Below are positions 37,826 to 48,256 of a stretch of DNA of 64,000 bases, piece by piece (within the stretch, counting starts at the first letter, position 1; every line of letters begins with the position of its first letter). Both the position numbers and the translations under genes were made by a program. Under the pieces are notes generated by a model. The model did no database searches. It was not told the DNA's origin and saw nothing but the letters and a program-made list of their open reading frames with translations. This DNA is from Papiliotrema nemorosa (Eukaryota; Basidiomycota; Tremellomycetes; Tremellales; Rhynchogastremaceae), in assembly GCA_032158125.1 (NCBI GenBank), contig JASKOT010000003.1, positions 496,001-560,000 of the forward strand, written 5' to 3'.

Positions 37826-38604
37826 CTATGAACAGATGGTCACCAATGCCGGGATCGCCAGAAGGCCCAGCAATAAACCAGCCTTTAGACTGCTCACATC
37901 AACAGACTTGCTCACATTCTAGTTCTTGACTCACGCATTCCTCTCCGAGCCACCTTGTTGGGTCCCACTCGGATTGGTCGCATCGTAGAGAGTGTAGTTG
38001 GTCGAGGTCCAGTAATTGTGGTTGGACGCGTTATCCGCCCTGGCCTGCTGTTCGACAGCTACGAAGACGCTGCCCATTAGCGCTTCGCTCCTCTAAGATT
38101 GTTGCTACTGGGCATCCGGAAGCCACTCACACTCCATCCCCAGGGTTGTTGACCATCTTGCCGTAAAGATCGAAGGGTTGTTCAACCGTCCATTGGTATG
38201 TCGTCGTGTTGAGCACGTAGGTCTCATTCAAGCCGGGGATGCCAGACGCGCACTGAGAAACATGAGCAAGAGTCCGAGGAGAGCACGGTTCCATGGTAGA
38301 CGGGAAATGGTCGGACATACCCATCCAGTGCCATTAGTGTAGTACCTAAAGGATCAGTCTACAGCGTCCGGTGTGTGCGACTTCTTCGCGCACGTCTCTG
38401 TGAGGTTATATGGAGGAGCACCCCCGAAAGTGATGTTGATCACTTGACTCGCATTGACAACAGTCTTCGAGATCAACTACAGGGCCGTGCGGGCGAGAAT
38501 AGACTTACATGGTTGGGCATGTATGAGGGACCGCAAGGGATGATAAAGTAAGGGACGACCCCCCCATCAGCTGCATACGTCGCGTTCGATAATGTGTCGC
38601 TCAT
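37826..38604 (-). CDS. Surface-type glycoprotein with GPI-like C terminus
   Basis: Six exons splice to one frame of about 170 aa. It starts MSDTLSNATYAADGGVV, PYFIIPCGPSYMPNH, then KTVVNASQVINITFGGAPPY and NLTET-YYTNGTGW. These are followed by CASGIPGLNETYVLNTTTYQ, WTVEQPFDLYGKMVNNPGDG, VVFVAVEQQARADN, and SNHNYWTSTNYTLYDATN. The tail, preceded by a small-residue region (ERNA), is LKAGLLLGLLAIPALVTICS and stops at once (TAG at 37826). Many NxS/T sequons and the hydrophobic tail fit a GPI-anchored cell-wall protein. No N-terminal signal peptide is visible, which conflicts with that reading unless a leader exon was missed. The fold looks like a small beta-sandwich, but that is inference. A related layout occurs at 57.3 kb. 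Confidence 0.65.
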
Positions 38605-39114
38605 ATTAGAGTGTGATGATCAAGTCGCAATAAAGGAAAAGAGAGATGGTGGATCAAGTGAAGATTCGGGCCGCTTTCGAAGCTTCATGTCGTGCAACCT
38701 AGTATGTGAATCCATGCTCGGGGCCACTTGTTCGCCTTGGACCGGAAAGAGACACCGCAGGTTAGGGAATTCTCGGTAATCCCAAAGTTGTTACTCGGCA
38801 CCAGGTGCCCAGTGGCTGATGCAGGCAGGCTGGTGTAAGGGCTATAACACGCTTGTCAGTAGCCGAGTATGAACATCCTGTGCCACCATATCAGAACTTA
38901 TGCTTGTGGAACGAGTACAACGCAAAGCATGTGAGAGGTGAGTCCGACCTGGCCGAAACGCCAAAGTCAAGGTCAAGGTCAACGATAGGCGCAACGCCAC
39001 AAGCGGGCTGCCCCTTTGTTGCAGCTGCACATCAACCGTCTTTAAAGCTTAGATCCGCTGTGCACAACGCCATTGACCTCCAACAAGTCAGCTGACTGGG
39101 ATCTGGACGCTCCC
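38605..39114. other. Intergenic region with short direct repeats
   Basis: 510 bp between divergent genes. Near 38965-38980 the hexamer AAGGTC is repeated in tandem (AAGTCAAGGTCAAGGTCAA). An open plus frame of 80 codons starting at a non-ATG codon (38853) has no domain resemblance. It is unclear whether it belongs to an upstream exon of the next gene. Confidence 0.35.
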
Positions 39115-39881
39115 ATGGTGCCTCTCCATACACGGGACGAGTCGGATTCAAGCAGTGCAACGCCCGATCCACCATCACCTGGATCCTACTGGTTTCCTCT
39201 CTTGGTCGTAGTGCTGGTCTGCGCAGGATATCTCGTATGGAGGAGGAGGAGGAGAACTCAGCATGATTCTTTCGGGTATGTGTCAATCTTCCTAGCTCAC
39301 GCCAGAACATTGTCTTTTCAGGAGCACAGCTGATGATTGAGGTTGAATAACTTTTCAAATGGCCCAGCAGCGGTCCGACTGTCTATGGACGATGATGGAG
39401 TCGGTTGCCCAACCCTGTTGAAGCTCGTGTGCTCATCTTGTAGCCCGCAGCCACTTCATTCATCATGAACAACGGGTCAAACGAATCACTACCTTCACAC
39501 GCGTTGTCCGACCTCCCGACTCTCCCGGAACCCAGCACGATAACAGATAGGGCCAACTTGACTGTCCATGCAGCATATCAGGATCGAACACCTTCACCTG
39601 CTCCATCGTATAATCCAAATCAGGGCATGCCTGGGATGCCATCAACAGGGCTGAGCAGGACGGGATCCTCCTCTGGTGGGCTTTCGACGTCGGCGGTTGG
39701 GCAAGGGCCGAAGAGCGGGAAAGTGGCCAGTGGGAGACGGTCAGCGAGGCGGCAGGGTCCCGTGGAAGGCACAGATGAGGAGAGTGATAGTGAGCAGGAG
39801 ACGATGCGGGATGTAAACGTATTTGGGATAGGAGATGAGGAGGAAGATGAGGATCCGCTTCGATCAAGTGGGAAGGAATGA
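39115..39881 (+). CDS. Single-pass membrane protein with long cytosolic tail
   Basis: The first exon carries DESDSSSATPDPPSPGS, a clear transmembrane helix WFPLLVVVLVCAGYLVW, and a stop-transfer RRRRR. A GTATGT...TTCAG intron follows. The last exon encodes a Ser/Pro/Gly-rich tail (PSPAPSYNPNQGMPGMPSTG, RRSARRQGPVEGTDEES) ending in an acidic run with DEEEDEDPLRSSGKE at TGA 39879-39881. The exon between about 39330 and 39440 is unresolved because no frame stays open without a further intron. The ATG at 39115 is the first in frame, but the short extracellular part suggests missing 5' exons. Comparable tremellomycete proteins carry an extracellular domain before such a TM and tail. I do not recognise a function. 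Confidence 0.5.
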
Positions 39882-40282
39882 GAAGTCTGGACATTCTATG
39901 CATTGTAGCGATACTTTTCAACTTGGTATTCGATATCTATCATCCTACCTAGACGCCTGAAGAGCGTTCAGGTTCTTGTCGTTGTCTGCAGCACTGGACT
40001 GTTGGTGTGATAGATGTAAAGGGGACGCGCCCAAACGCGCTTCTCCGGTGGTTCGTCTCAACGTTTCTCGCCATTGAGCTCTAGATCACCATTCAACCTC
40101 TATACACAAAGCATCCTTGACCTCGACCGACCTCACAACTTTGTGGGGTAGCAAAATGAGATAGTTGGCTTGAAACCTTCACATTTTTGTGCTTGATCGA
40201 TACCCTTCACGGGAGATACATCGGTACTGGGATTATCAGCCGTTCAACGTGGAGGTAGCCCTCCCCCTTATCCTCTGTCACC
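39882..40282. promoter_or_regulatory. Upstream region of PIK1
   Basis: About 400 bp between tandem plus-strand genes. It holds the PIK1 promoter and leader. No motif is claimed. Confidence 0.3.
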
Positions 40283-43200
40283 ATGTCGCACGCTCTTCTG
40301 TGAGTCCACCGTAATCTTTGGATCATCTGCTGAAGCTCATTAGCCTTCGGCTTTTCCTCTCGCCGTACTTCTCCATGCCGGTCGCAATGCATTATCTCAA
40401 GACGTATCCGGATTCCATCGGTATCTCACACTACCTCTGTTGGAGGATGAAGAGCATGCCTGCGGAGGAGGTAGAGTTCTACTGGCCTCAAATATGGTGA
40501 GCATCAATCTACCATAACAAGGTCACTGCGCCTACTGTCACTGATGTATAGTCACCTGCTGTTGACGTATCCTACCCCTTCCAATGCCCTGGAATCATTC
40601 ATCCTTTCTCGAGCGGAGGAGTCTACCCATTCCGCCATGCTGGTGAGTTGCAGTGAGCAGAGTGTCGCAAGAAACTCATGTGAAGACCTTTTGGTTCATG
40701 CAAGCTGCATTGCGTGACCTCACTCCCACTCGACTCACAAATCCCCGCCCGTTCCTCATCTGTCAACGGGTTTTGCACCGGTGCCATGAAATCATCTTCG
40801 GTGACTTACCAGAACCCAGTCGATCGCCTTATCGCTCCCTACCTCATTCTCCTCCTTCATCTTCTGCTCTCCTATCTTCGCCATCCACAATCTCCCGCCT
40901 CTCGACACCGCCAGATGCAGCCAAATCGCCTGTGCGGGTCAACCCACATGTTCCTCCCAGCCTGGTAGGAATGGGCACCATTCTCGCTGCTACTGCCATG
41001 CCTGGTGTCGCGGACCTCGCGGGTCAGTGGGCGGTCATTCAGGGTCGCAAGTGCTGGGACGAAGACACAGAGACCCGGACCAGGGTCGAGGTGGATAGAA
41101 CGGGTGGGGCGGATGTGCCCCGACAACGACCGAGTCACCTTCGGCAAAAGAGCTCGAATGGAAACAGCGGCGTCGAAGAGGAAGACCGCCCTCGTCGACC
41201 ACCCCGTTCGGCTCCTGTTCACGCCTCTGTACCACACGCTTCTGCCACAGCTCCAAATTTGGCCTCGACGCCCCCTTTCACACCCCAGCTTACGCCGAGA
41301 GCATCTACTCCCCAAGCATCCCCTCATATCAAGGGTGAAGACCCATTCTCTCAGCAGCCCTTGGGCCAAATTGACTCGCATTCATCGGGACCCTCCAGGC
41401 ATTCTCCTTTCTCTTCTGTGCCCGAATTTGGCACGAACAACAAATCTGCAATTCGTCGGTTGCAGATGGAACACGCTGCTTCTCCCGACAATCTGCTATC
41501 GACATATAGTATGGATGCACAACGACAACTGCTGCGGAGTCACTACTGCAAGAGTCAAGTCAGATTCTTGCTCCTGCTCGAAGACATCTCGAATCGATTA
41601 CTGGTCATACCTAAATTGGCACGTGTCAGTGCACTACGAGCAGAATTGACCAGTCTGAACCACAATCTACCTGCTGAAGTGAGTTGAATGTATGATCATC
41701 GGCTGATCATCCAGGTTTGCATGCCTCTCTGGTGCGCAGCCGACCATACACATGAGGAGGGCGGCGAGACGGCAGCGGGTACTCCTTTCAAAGGACGAAT
41801 TCGAGGCGTAAAGCGAAAAGGTCATTCGAGAGTGGTGCGGATATCCCCAGGGGACAGTGTTGTCCTCAACTCGGCGGAAAGAGCGCCCTTCCTGCTTCAC
41901 GTAGAGCTACTACACGGAGACCTCGACTTTGATCCGACTCGACGGGAAAATCGAGAGTTGCTCAAGAAGATTGTAGTCCAAGAAGATTCTCGCAAACGGA
42001 AGAAAGACAACGGAGAGCCTATCCCATCGCTGCCATTCGGAGGATTCGGTTCACCCATGCCTGATGCCCCTCCAGAACCGCTCGTGAGGGAGGCAACTCC
42101 AGAACCCGTTGCGTCGCGGCGCGACATCGATCCGGAAGACATGGAGGAGATGGATCTCGTCGAGCAAATGTATGGCGCCAAGCTATCAGTCAAGGACGTC
42201 TTGCCGGACATGTCGGAGAACATCCCCATCTCCAATGGACCGAAGAACAAGGCTGTCGACGCTCTCACATGGGATAGAGGAGATGCGTCTAGGAGAGGCT
42301 CCTTCACCCCACTCACTACACCCCTATCAGCATTTGATTCCCCAAATACACCCCCACAGGCAGATACACCAAAGCCAATCCAGCCCTCGACCAAACCTGT
42401 TATTACCCTTGAAGACTATTCCGAACGGATGCGGACTGCAGCTGTCATGCTGGCTCAGCTCAATGCGAGTATGGTCCAGACCGCACCGGAAGGCCAACAG
42501 CCCTCTGGTGGTGCTCTGTCCTGGATCCCCGGAACAGGCTGGATCACTGGAGGGGGTAAAGATTATGCTGCCTTGACACCTCAAGGTACACCCGAGGCGC
42601 CACCCACAGGTCAAGGGGGGAAACTCAAGCTCGCTGCTGCTCAAGCTGCCGCCATAAGGGACAGGATCATGGAGGAGATGATGTCGCTGGAGGAGGAACG
42701 AGTGGCTCGTATGACCGATAGACAGGAGGGCGAGGGAGTCGACTTTGGCACATCCCAAGATGCAGCGGAGAAGAATACGGCAGAAGATGAGGGTATCGTG
42801 CGACGTGAACTGAACAAGGCGGATCCGTCTGGTATGTCACGATACTGATTCCGACCCGGGATACTCATGTACAGCCGCGGTATTCAAGGAGTCTTGGACC
42901 GCAAAGAAAGCTAGAATACGTGGTGGTTCACCTTGGGGCCATCTGGCCAACTGGGATGTGGGTGTCGCAAACTTCCATCAGAGTCCCGCTCATATCCAGG
43001 TCATCTCGGTGATTGTCAAAACGGGTACAGATTTGAGGCAGGAACAACTGGCCACTCAACTAATCGAGCGGTTTAGTCGGATCTTCAAAGAAGAAAAGTC
43101 TGAGTGTTGGGTCAGATTGTCAGTGTCTATGCAAAGGGCAGATTGCATTGATTGACCGTGCAGCTTTAGAATCCTCATTACTGGAGAACAGTCTGGTCTG

Positions 43201-44042
43201 GTAGAGACGATCACGGATGCCGTCTCTGTGCATTCAATCAAAAAGGGAGAATATGCTCGGCGTATCAGTGAAGGTGGACCGATAGGCAAGGTCTCCTTGA
43301 TGGACCACTTCGTCAACGTAAGCTTCGTCTGTGACACGAAAAATCATCGCTCATGCCAGACGTATGGTAACCCAGACTCGGGCCGATTCATGCGGGCCCA
43401 ACGGAACTTTATCAAATCGCTCGCTGGGTACTCCATTGTGACTTATTTGTTGCAAATTAAAGATCGTCACAATGGGAACATCCTAGTCGACCGGGATGGA
43501 CATTTGATCCATATCGATTTCGGGTTCATGCTTTCCAACTCGCCAGGAGGGAATATGGGTTTCGAAGCGGCACCGTTCAAGATGCCTCTGGTATGTCTCC
43601 TTGGTCACTCCCTTGACTGGAGGAAAACGCTGATTGTCAGGAATATATCGACATCATGGGCGGTCTGGACAGTCCAGGATACGTCTACTTCAAGAAGCTG
43701 TTCAAAGAGGGCTTTGAGGCGGCAAGAAAGCATTCGGATAGCTTGTTGACCATTGTCGAGTTGATGCAAAAGGGTGAGTCGAGCCGCGCAGAGTGTCGCT
43801 GATCTACTAGACTCGCGACTTGACTGTTTCATCCTGTTTGGACAGCAGACGACACAGCACTTCAGGGAAAGATTCGCCTTGGGTCTGACAACTCAAGCCG
43901 TGGACGCGTACCTTGAGAGGTTGATCGTCAGCTCGACTGGCAGTAACTACACTAGACTTTACGACACTTTCCAATACTACTCGTGCGTTGCCTCGTCGAG
44001 ATCGAAAAATGTGGCTGACTGTCTAGACAAGGGGTCTTATAG
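40283..44042 (+). CDS. PIK1: Phosphatidylinositol 4-kinase beta, Golgi type
   Basis: This enzyme makes PI4P on Golgi and nuclear membranes and is needed for secretion. A tiny first exon (MSHALL) joins [20 protein letters not shown], where the PIK-accessory helical domain begins; [19 protein letters not shown] is typical of PIK1. A long Ser/Pro-rich disordered region follows (40830-41430), then [20 protein letters not shown], and a second linker to about 42840. The kinase domain has [20 protein letters not shown] (Lys for ATP), [15 protein letters not shown] specificity residues, [16 protein letters not shown] (catalytic loop) and [15 protein letters not shown] (DFG). It ends [29 protein letters not shown]. 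All catalytic residues are present. About eight introns are used. Stop TAG is 44040-44042, facing COQ4 only 107 bp away. Confidence 0.93.
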
Positions 44043-44149
44043 GAAGATAGAGAGAACGACAATGAGAAAGAAGTACAAATTGTATCTGATAGCATCTATA
44101 TCTTGCATTGTGCAACATCGCATCTGCCATGGATACGTCTTCAGGGTCT

Positions 44150-45114
44150 CTACCAATCTTCCGGCTCATCGACCCATTCTCCACGCCTTCTCAAGTCACG
44201 TTCCATCTCTCTGATCTCCCTGTATCCTCTCCATCTCGCCTCTACCCCAAAAGCGTCATTACGCTTGACACCCAACTCTTTCCGCAATTCTCCCAGACCT
44301 TGTTCCCACCTCTTTTCCCAATATACACCTACCAAGCTCCTCCCTTCTGATCCTGATCTCAAAGCCCAAGGGACCCAGTCCCTGATCCATGTATCTCGTC
44401 TTTTGGCGCTAAGTCGGAATGGACCGAATGTCGAGGAAAGGGCAGCGACGGGTAAAGACATGTTTGACCATTCCAACACTTTCAAGGAGAGTTCATGAGG
44501 GAGTGTAGGCGGAAGAGAGAAAAGAGTGTGATAGAGGTCGTGCGTTTGGCGATATCGAAGCATTGTATATGCTAGAGTGGGCGAGTCGACATATTGCACC
44601 TACAAATCAGCCGTTTTCGTGAAGAAGAAGAGGGCTCTTGGTGACTGACCGGAGCTCGAGTATCAGGCGTGACATTTCCCCTTTCGCACCATTCTACCCA
44701 TTCTCTCCCTAATGTACCTCGTTTGAGCTCCCTCAATTTGGAATGGACAGTCGAATCGATAAGCGGCCTGTCGCGCATGATTTGGCGTCCCTCGGGATGT
44801 GCGACCATTGCTTGGTGTAAAGAGGGTAAGAACGTTGAGGCTGTCGATTCGGACAGAGTCGCTATGAGATCTCAAGCTTAGTAGAGCTTCAAGATGGAGA
44901 GGTTCTCCGATGACTCACCTCCTCGGGACGTATCGAGAACGCCCATGACGCCGCTACCTACGGCCAGCAACGCATTCTGAGCAGTCGACAAGGGTACATG
45001 TCCTGGGTAATTCGCGTCCTTTGAGGTCCCGTATGCTCGATGCTGCACAGCGCTTCTCAAAGCACGAGCCGCATTGGTGCTGTGGATGATCCTCGATGGG
45101 CCTGCAATGTTCAT
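44150..45114 (-). CDS. COQ4: Ubiquinone biosynthesis protein COQ4
   Basis: COQ4 acts on the matrix face of the mitochondrial inner membrane and organises the coenzyme Q synthesis complex. The N terminus ([20 protein letters not shown]) is a presequence. Then come [20 protein letters not shown], a short intron, [19 protein letters not shown], and [17 protein letters not shown]. After a second intron comes [20 protein letters not shown]. The family zinc motif HDxxHx11E is visible as [17 protein letters not shown]. The C terminus has [18 protein letters not shown] and [19 protein letters not shown]. Length is about 285 aa, as usual. The start ATG at 45114 lies 474 bp from the divergent amidase start. 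Confidence 0.95.
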
Positions 45115-45588
45115 ATCGAGTGGGTGCAGTAATACTCATCCTCAATGTCCTCTCCAGCATCATTGGAAGCGTGAACTTGTCACGTGATGTACCGGATCCC
45201 CTTCCCCAATGGTGTCCGGATCCGAATGCGGCGCGGGGCTCCGCGTCGATCCTCTCCTCCTCTCTTATCGCCCCTTTGCTCCTTTTGGCGCATACTCTAA
45301 TATGGCTTGTGTTTATTCCTCCCCCGCAAATGACCCCTACCCCTTATCGTGTATCGCAGTTGTGGGAACGAGGACAGCACGATAAGCAATTCGACGTGTG
45401 GGGTGGAAAGCACACGGCTCACACGCTATGCAGTCGCCGTCTTTTGATGCCCAGATCCCCGATCATTGGGGGAATGATTGACCAAAGGAGGCGTGTTTGG
45501 CTGGAGTCAAAGCGACATACATATATACCCTTCAAACTTTGTCACGTTCCAACATACCTCACCGTCTGACTGGATATCGTCCATTCTG
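45115..45588. promoter_or_regulatory. Divergent promoter region, COQ4 / amidase
   Basis: 474 bp between divergently transcribed genes. Open frames on the plus strand here lack domain similarity. No specific site is named. Confidence 0.35.
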
Positions 45589-47552
45589 ATGTTCAAGCTT
45601 GACCTACTTAGAGCAACTCTGCGAGATGTCGCCGACGCGATCAATACTGGTCAAATCACCAGCGAGCAGCTCGTGATCGACTATCTTGGTGAGTGCAACC
45701 CTCGTTCAAACCAAGTTGAATCCCTTTGTGTCGGGTATCAATGCTGATCGCTGTAGACCGTATCGAGAAGGACAACGTCAACGGTCTGGGTCTGAGAGCG
45801 ATCATGAGCCTGCCACCACGAGATAAGGGTGAGCTTGATGCAGTATCGTTTGTTCGGGCTAACGGCGACGCAGTGATCAAAGCTGCTCGCAGATTGGATG
45901 CAGAGCGCAAAGTTGGCCATATGAGAAGTCCTCTGCATGGTGTCCCTGTCATTGTCAAGTGAGTACGGCCCGACGCCTACTTGAACCTCTTGCTGACTAC
46001 ACTACAGGGACTCGATCGATACGCATTACAGTCTAGGGATGACCACTACCGCCGGAATCATTCCTCTCGGTGAGTCTGATGCCGCGCAAAAGGTCTTGCT
46101 GCTGACCAACAGAGGACTCTCCCGTTCTCGTCAACGCCGAGCTCATCGACAATGTCCTTGCCGCAGGGCTAATCAGTGAGCGCTTTCACGGAACGCTTCC
46201 TGATCATAGTCATTGGAAAAGGCAACATCTCGCACATGAACGCCATGTATGGTAGCGACATACCCAATGGATGGACGCCAAGAGGAGGCAAGGGTAAATC
46301 GACCTACGGAGGAGGGTACGATCCGAGCGGTAGCTCTAGCGGTTGTGCGGTGGGAGTCAGTGCTGGGTTTGCTGCGGCAGCCATTGCCGTGGAGACATGT
46401 GGTAGTATTGTGAGTTGGGACCGGCAGCATTCCGCTGACTTGAGACCACCCCCTCCAAACGACAGGGATTGTACGGATACAAGCCCAGTGCTGGACTTGT
46501 GTCTAACCACGGTATCCTCCCTATTACGTGAGTCGACTCTCGAAGGCCAGCAACTTGCTGACATCCAAGCAATCGACTGGACATTCCTGGTCCAATGGGC
46601 AAGTCAGTCTGGGATCTGACAGTCCTGCTGGAGATTCTCACAGGCTATTCGTACCAGCAATACACTGAAGCACCTTATACCGACCTCTCGCGATACCGGA
46701 TCGGCGTGCCCCGAAAGCACTTTGGCGCCGCAGACACCAGTAACTATGGACCGCTGTACTCGGAGAAGATCAAGCAGGAGGCTGAAGAAGCCTTTGAGCG
46801 AGTCGTCAAGCACGCCTCGCCCGTTCTTGATCCTGCCGATATTTACAAAATTGAGCGACTCTGGGAAGATGAGGCGGTTCAGCATTTCGAAACCACCGAC
46901 CACAAGGACTGGGGAAACGGACCAAACACACACATGATGAAGATCGAGTACTTCCATGACCTGAACGCGTATCTGGCTAGAAGAGGTTGCGAGAAAGTGC
47001 CAGACATGGCCGCACTGGTCAAATGGAACGCAGCGAATCCCGTAGGTCATTTCTTTCGGATGTGACTGATGAGCAGTCTCTTGCCTATCCATTCGCAGAT
47101 CCCGCGAGGGGACCACAGGATGATGTCCTACGAGACTGCCTGAGGCTAGCAGGCGCGAAAGATGAGAAATTCCGTCAATCGGAGGAGGAATTGGCTGAGA
47201 TCGCCCGTGATATCGATGCGATGTTTGATGGAAACAATCTTGATGCGCTTTTGGTACCAGGAGGGCTAGGTGCTGCTGGCACGAGGACAATCTCGGTCGC
47301 TACGGCAAAGGGCTATCCTATTGTGAGTCCTCCATATCTCCGCATACTGAGATTGCACTGACATCAGGCTACGATCCCGGTTGCTGTTCTATCAAACGAT
47401 GAGCCGTACTGCATCTACCTTCTTGGCAGGAAGAATGACGATGGACCACTGTTAGGTGTCATGTGAGTGAAGTCCATCGGACCGTGCTGATTGGAAGGGC
47501 GGCGATGGCAAAGGCAGTGGGAATATCTCCAGTCCCGTCAAGCATGACTTGA
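45589..47552 (+). CDS. Amidase signature family hydrolase
   Basis: This is an amidase-signature enzyme, which hydrolyses or transfers amides with a Ser-cisSer-Lys triad. The protein starts MFKLDLLRATLRDVADAINT, followed by GQITSEQLVIDYL. Then come LHGVPVIVKDSIDTHYSLGM (catalytic Lys), NVLAAGLIIIGKGNISHMNA, and the signature region YDPSGSSSGCAVGVSAG then FAAAAIAVETCGSI (the cis-Ser and nucleophile Ser). SAGLVSNHGILPI and WDLTVLLEILTGY follow. The end is YPIATIPVAVLSNDEPYCIY, then AAMAKAVGISPVPSSMT with TGA at 47550-47552. All three catalytic residues are in place. Around ten introns are used. The true substrate cannot be read from sequence. Members include acetamidases, fatty-acid amidases and uncharacterised fungal enzymes. 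Confidence 0.88.
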
Positions 47553-48256
47553 GGAGGAGAGGGTACCGATGATGACCGGACGAACTGAGACGACTTGTAT
47601 ACTACGACTGACCTTGTATGCACAAGCTAGTACTGACCCAACGACAAACATCGCGTGTGTCACTCCTCACTCCTGTGTGGCATTCGCATGATCGCCCTAG
47701 TTCCTGATATCCTTAATGCTTGCTTCCTGGTGATATCACACTGATTCCTCCTTGACTGACTCGGCGTTGATCTAGGGAATTGAAGCTTTGGTAGCAGACG
47801 CAAAGTGGTCAAAGCGTTGCGGGCTGGTGCCTCATTCCTCGCCACCCAAGGAAGCTTCTCCCCTTTTCATGAGCTGATGTTGTTCTTCTCTTTCCTTCTC
47901 CTCTTCACTCACGATTCAAAGTCACGGAACTCAGCAAGCTGTCAGTCGGCTGGTTATTCGGAAAGCTCGCAAGAGCTTTGCTAGTAACAGTGAGTCCACA
48001 CCCTTTATCTCGATGCGTCTTCCGAAGGAAGAGGAAGGAACGTAGAAGATTCAAGCGCTACCAAGGTGACCCTCCACCTCTACTTTGTCTGGCTCCTCCC
48101 TGCAGCTATGTGGACATATCTGCCTGTTCATATATCCCAACCTCGGTATCAGCCAGAAACGACTGCCATGACCCAGCTGATTCCCAGAAGAACCCATCGT
48201 CATCCGGATCTTTCGTCTTCTATCCCTGTATTTGAACTCCGTCAGAAGCAACAACC
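47553..48256. promoter_or_regulatory. Upstream region of the SNF2-like gene
   Basis: 700 bp without a recognisable gene. The right half is pyrimidine-rich leader-like sequence. A GTGAGT at about 47991 and suitable downstream acceptors allow a leader intron, which is a guess. Confidence 0.3.
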
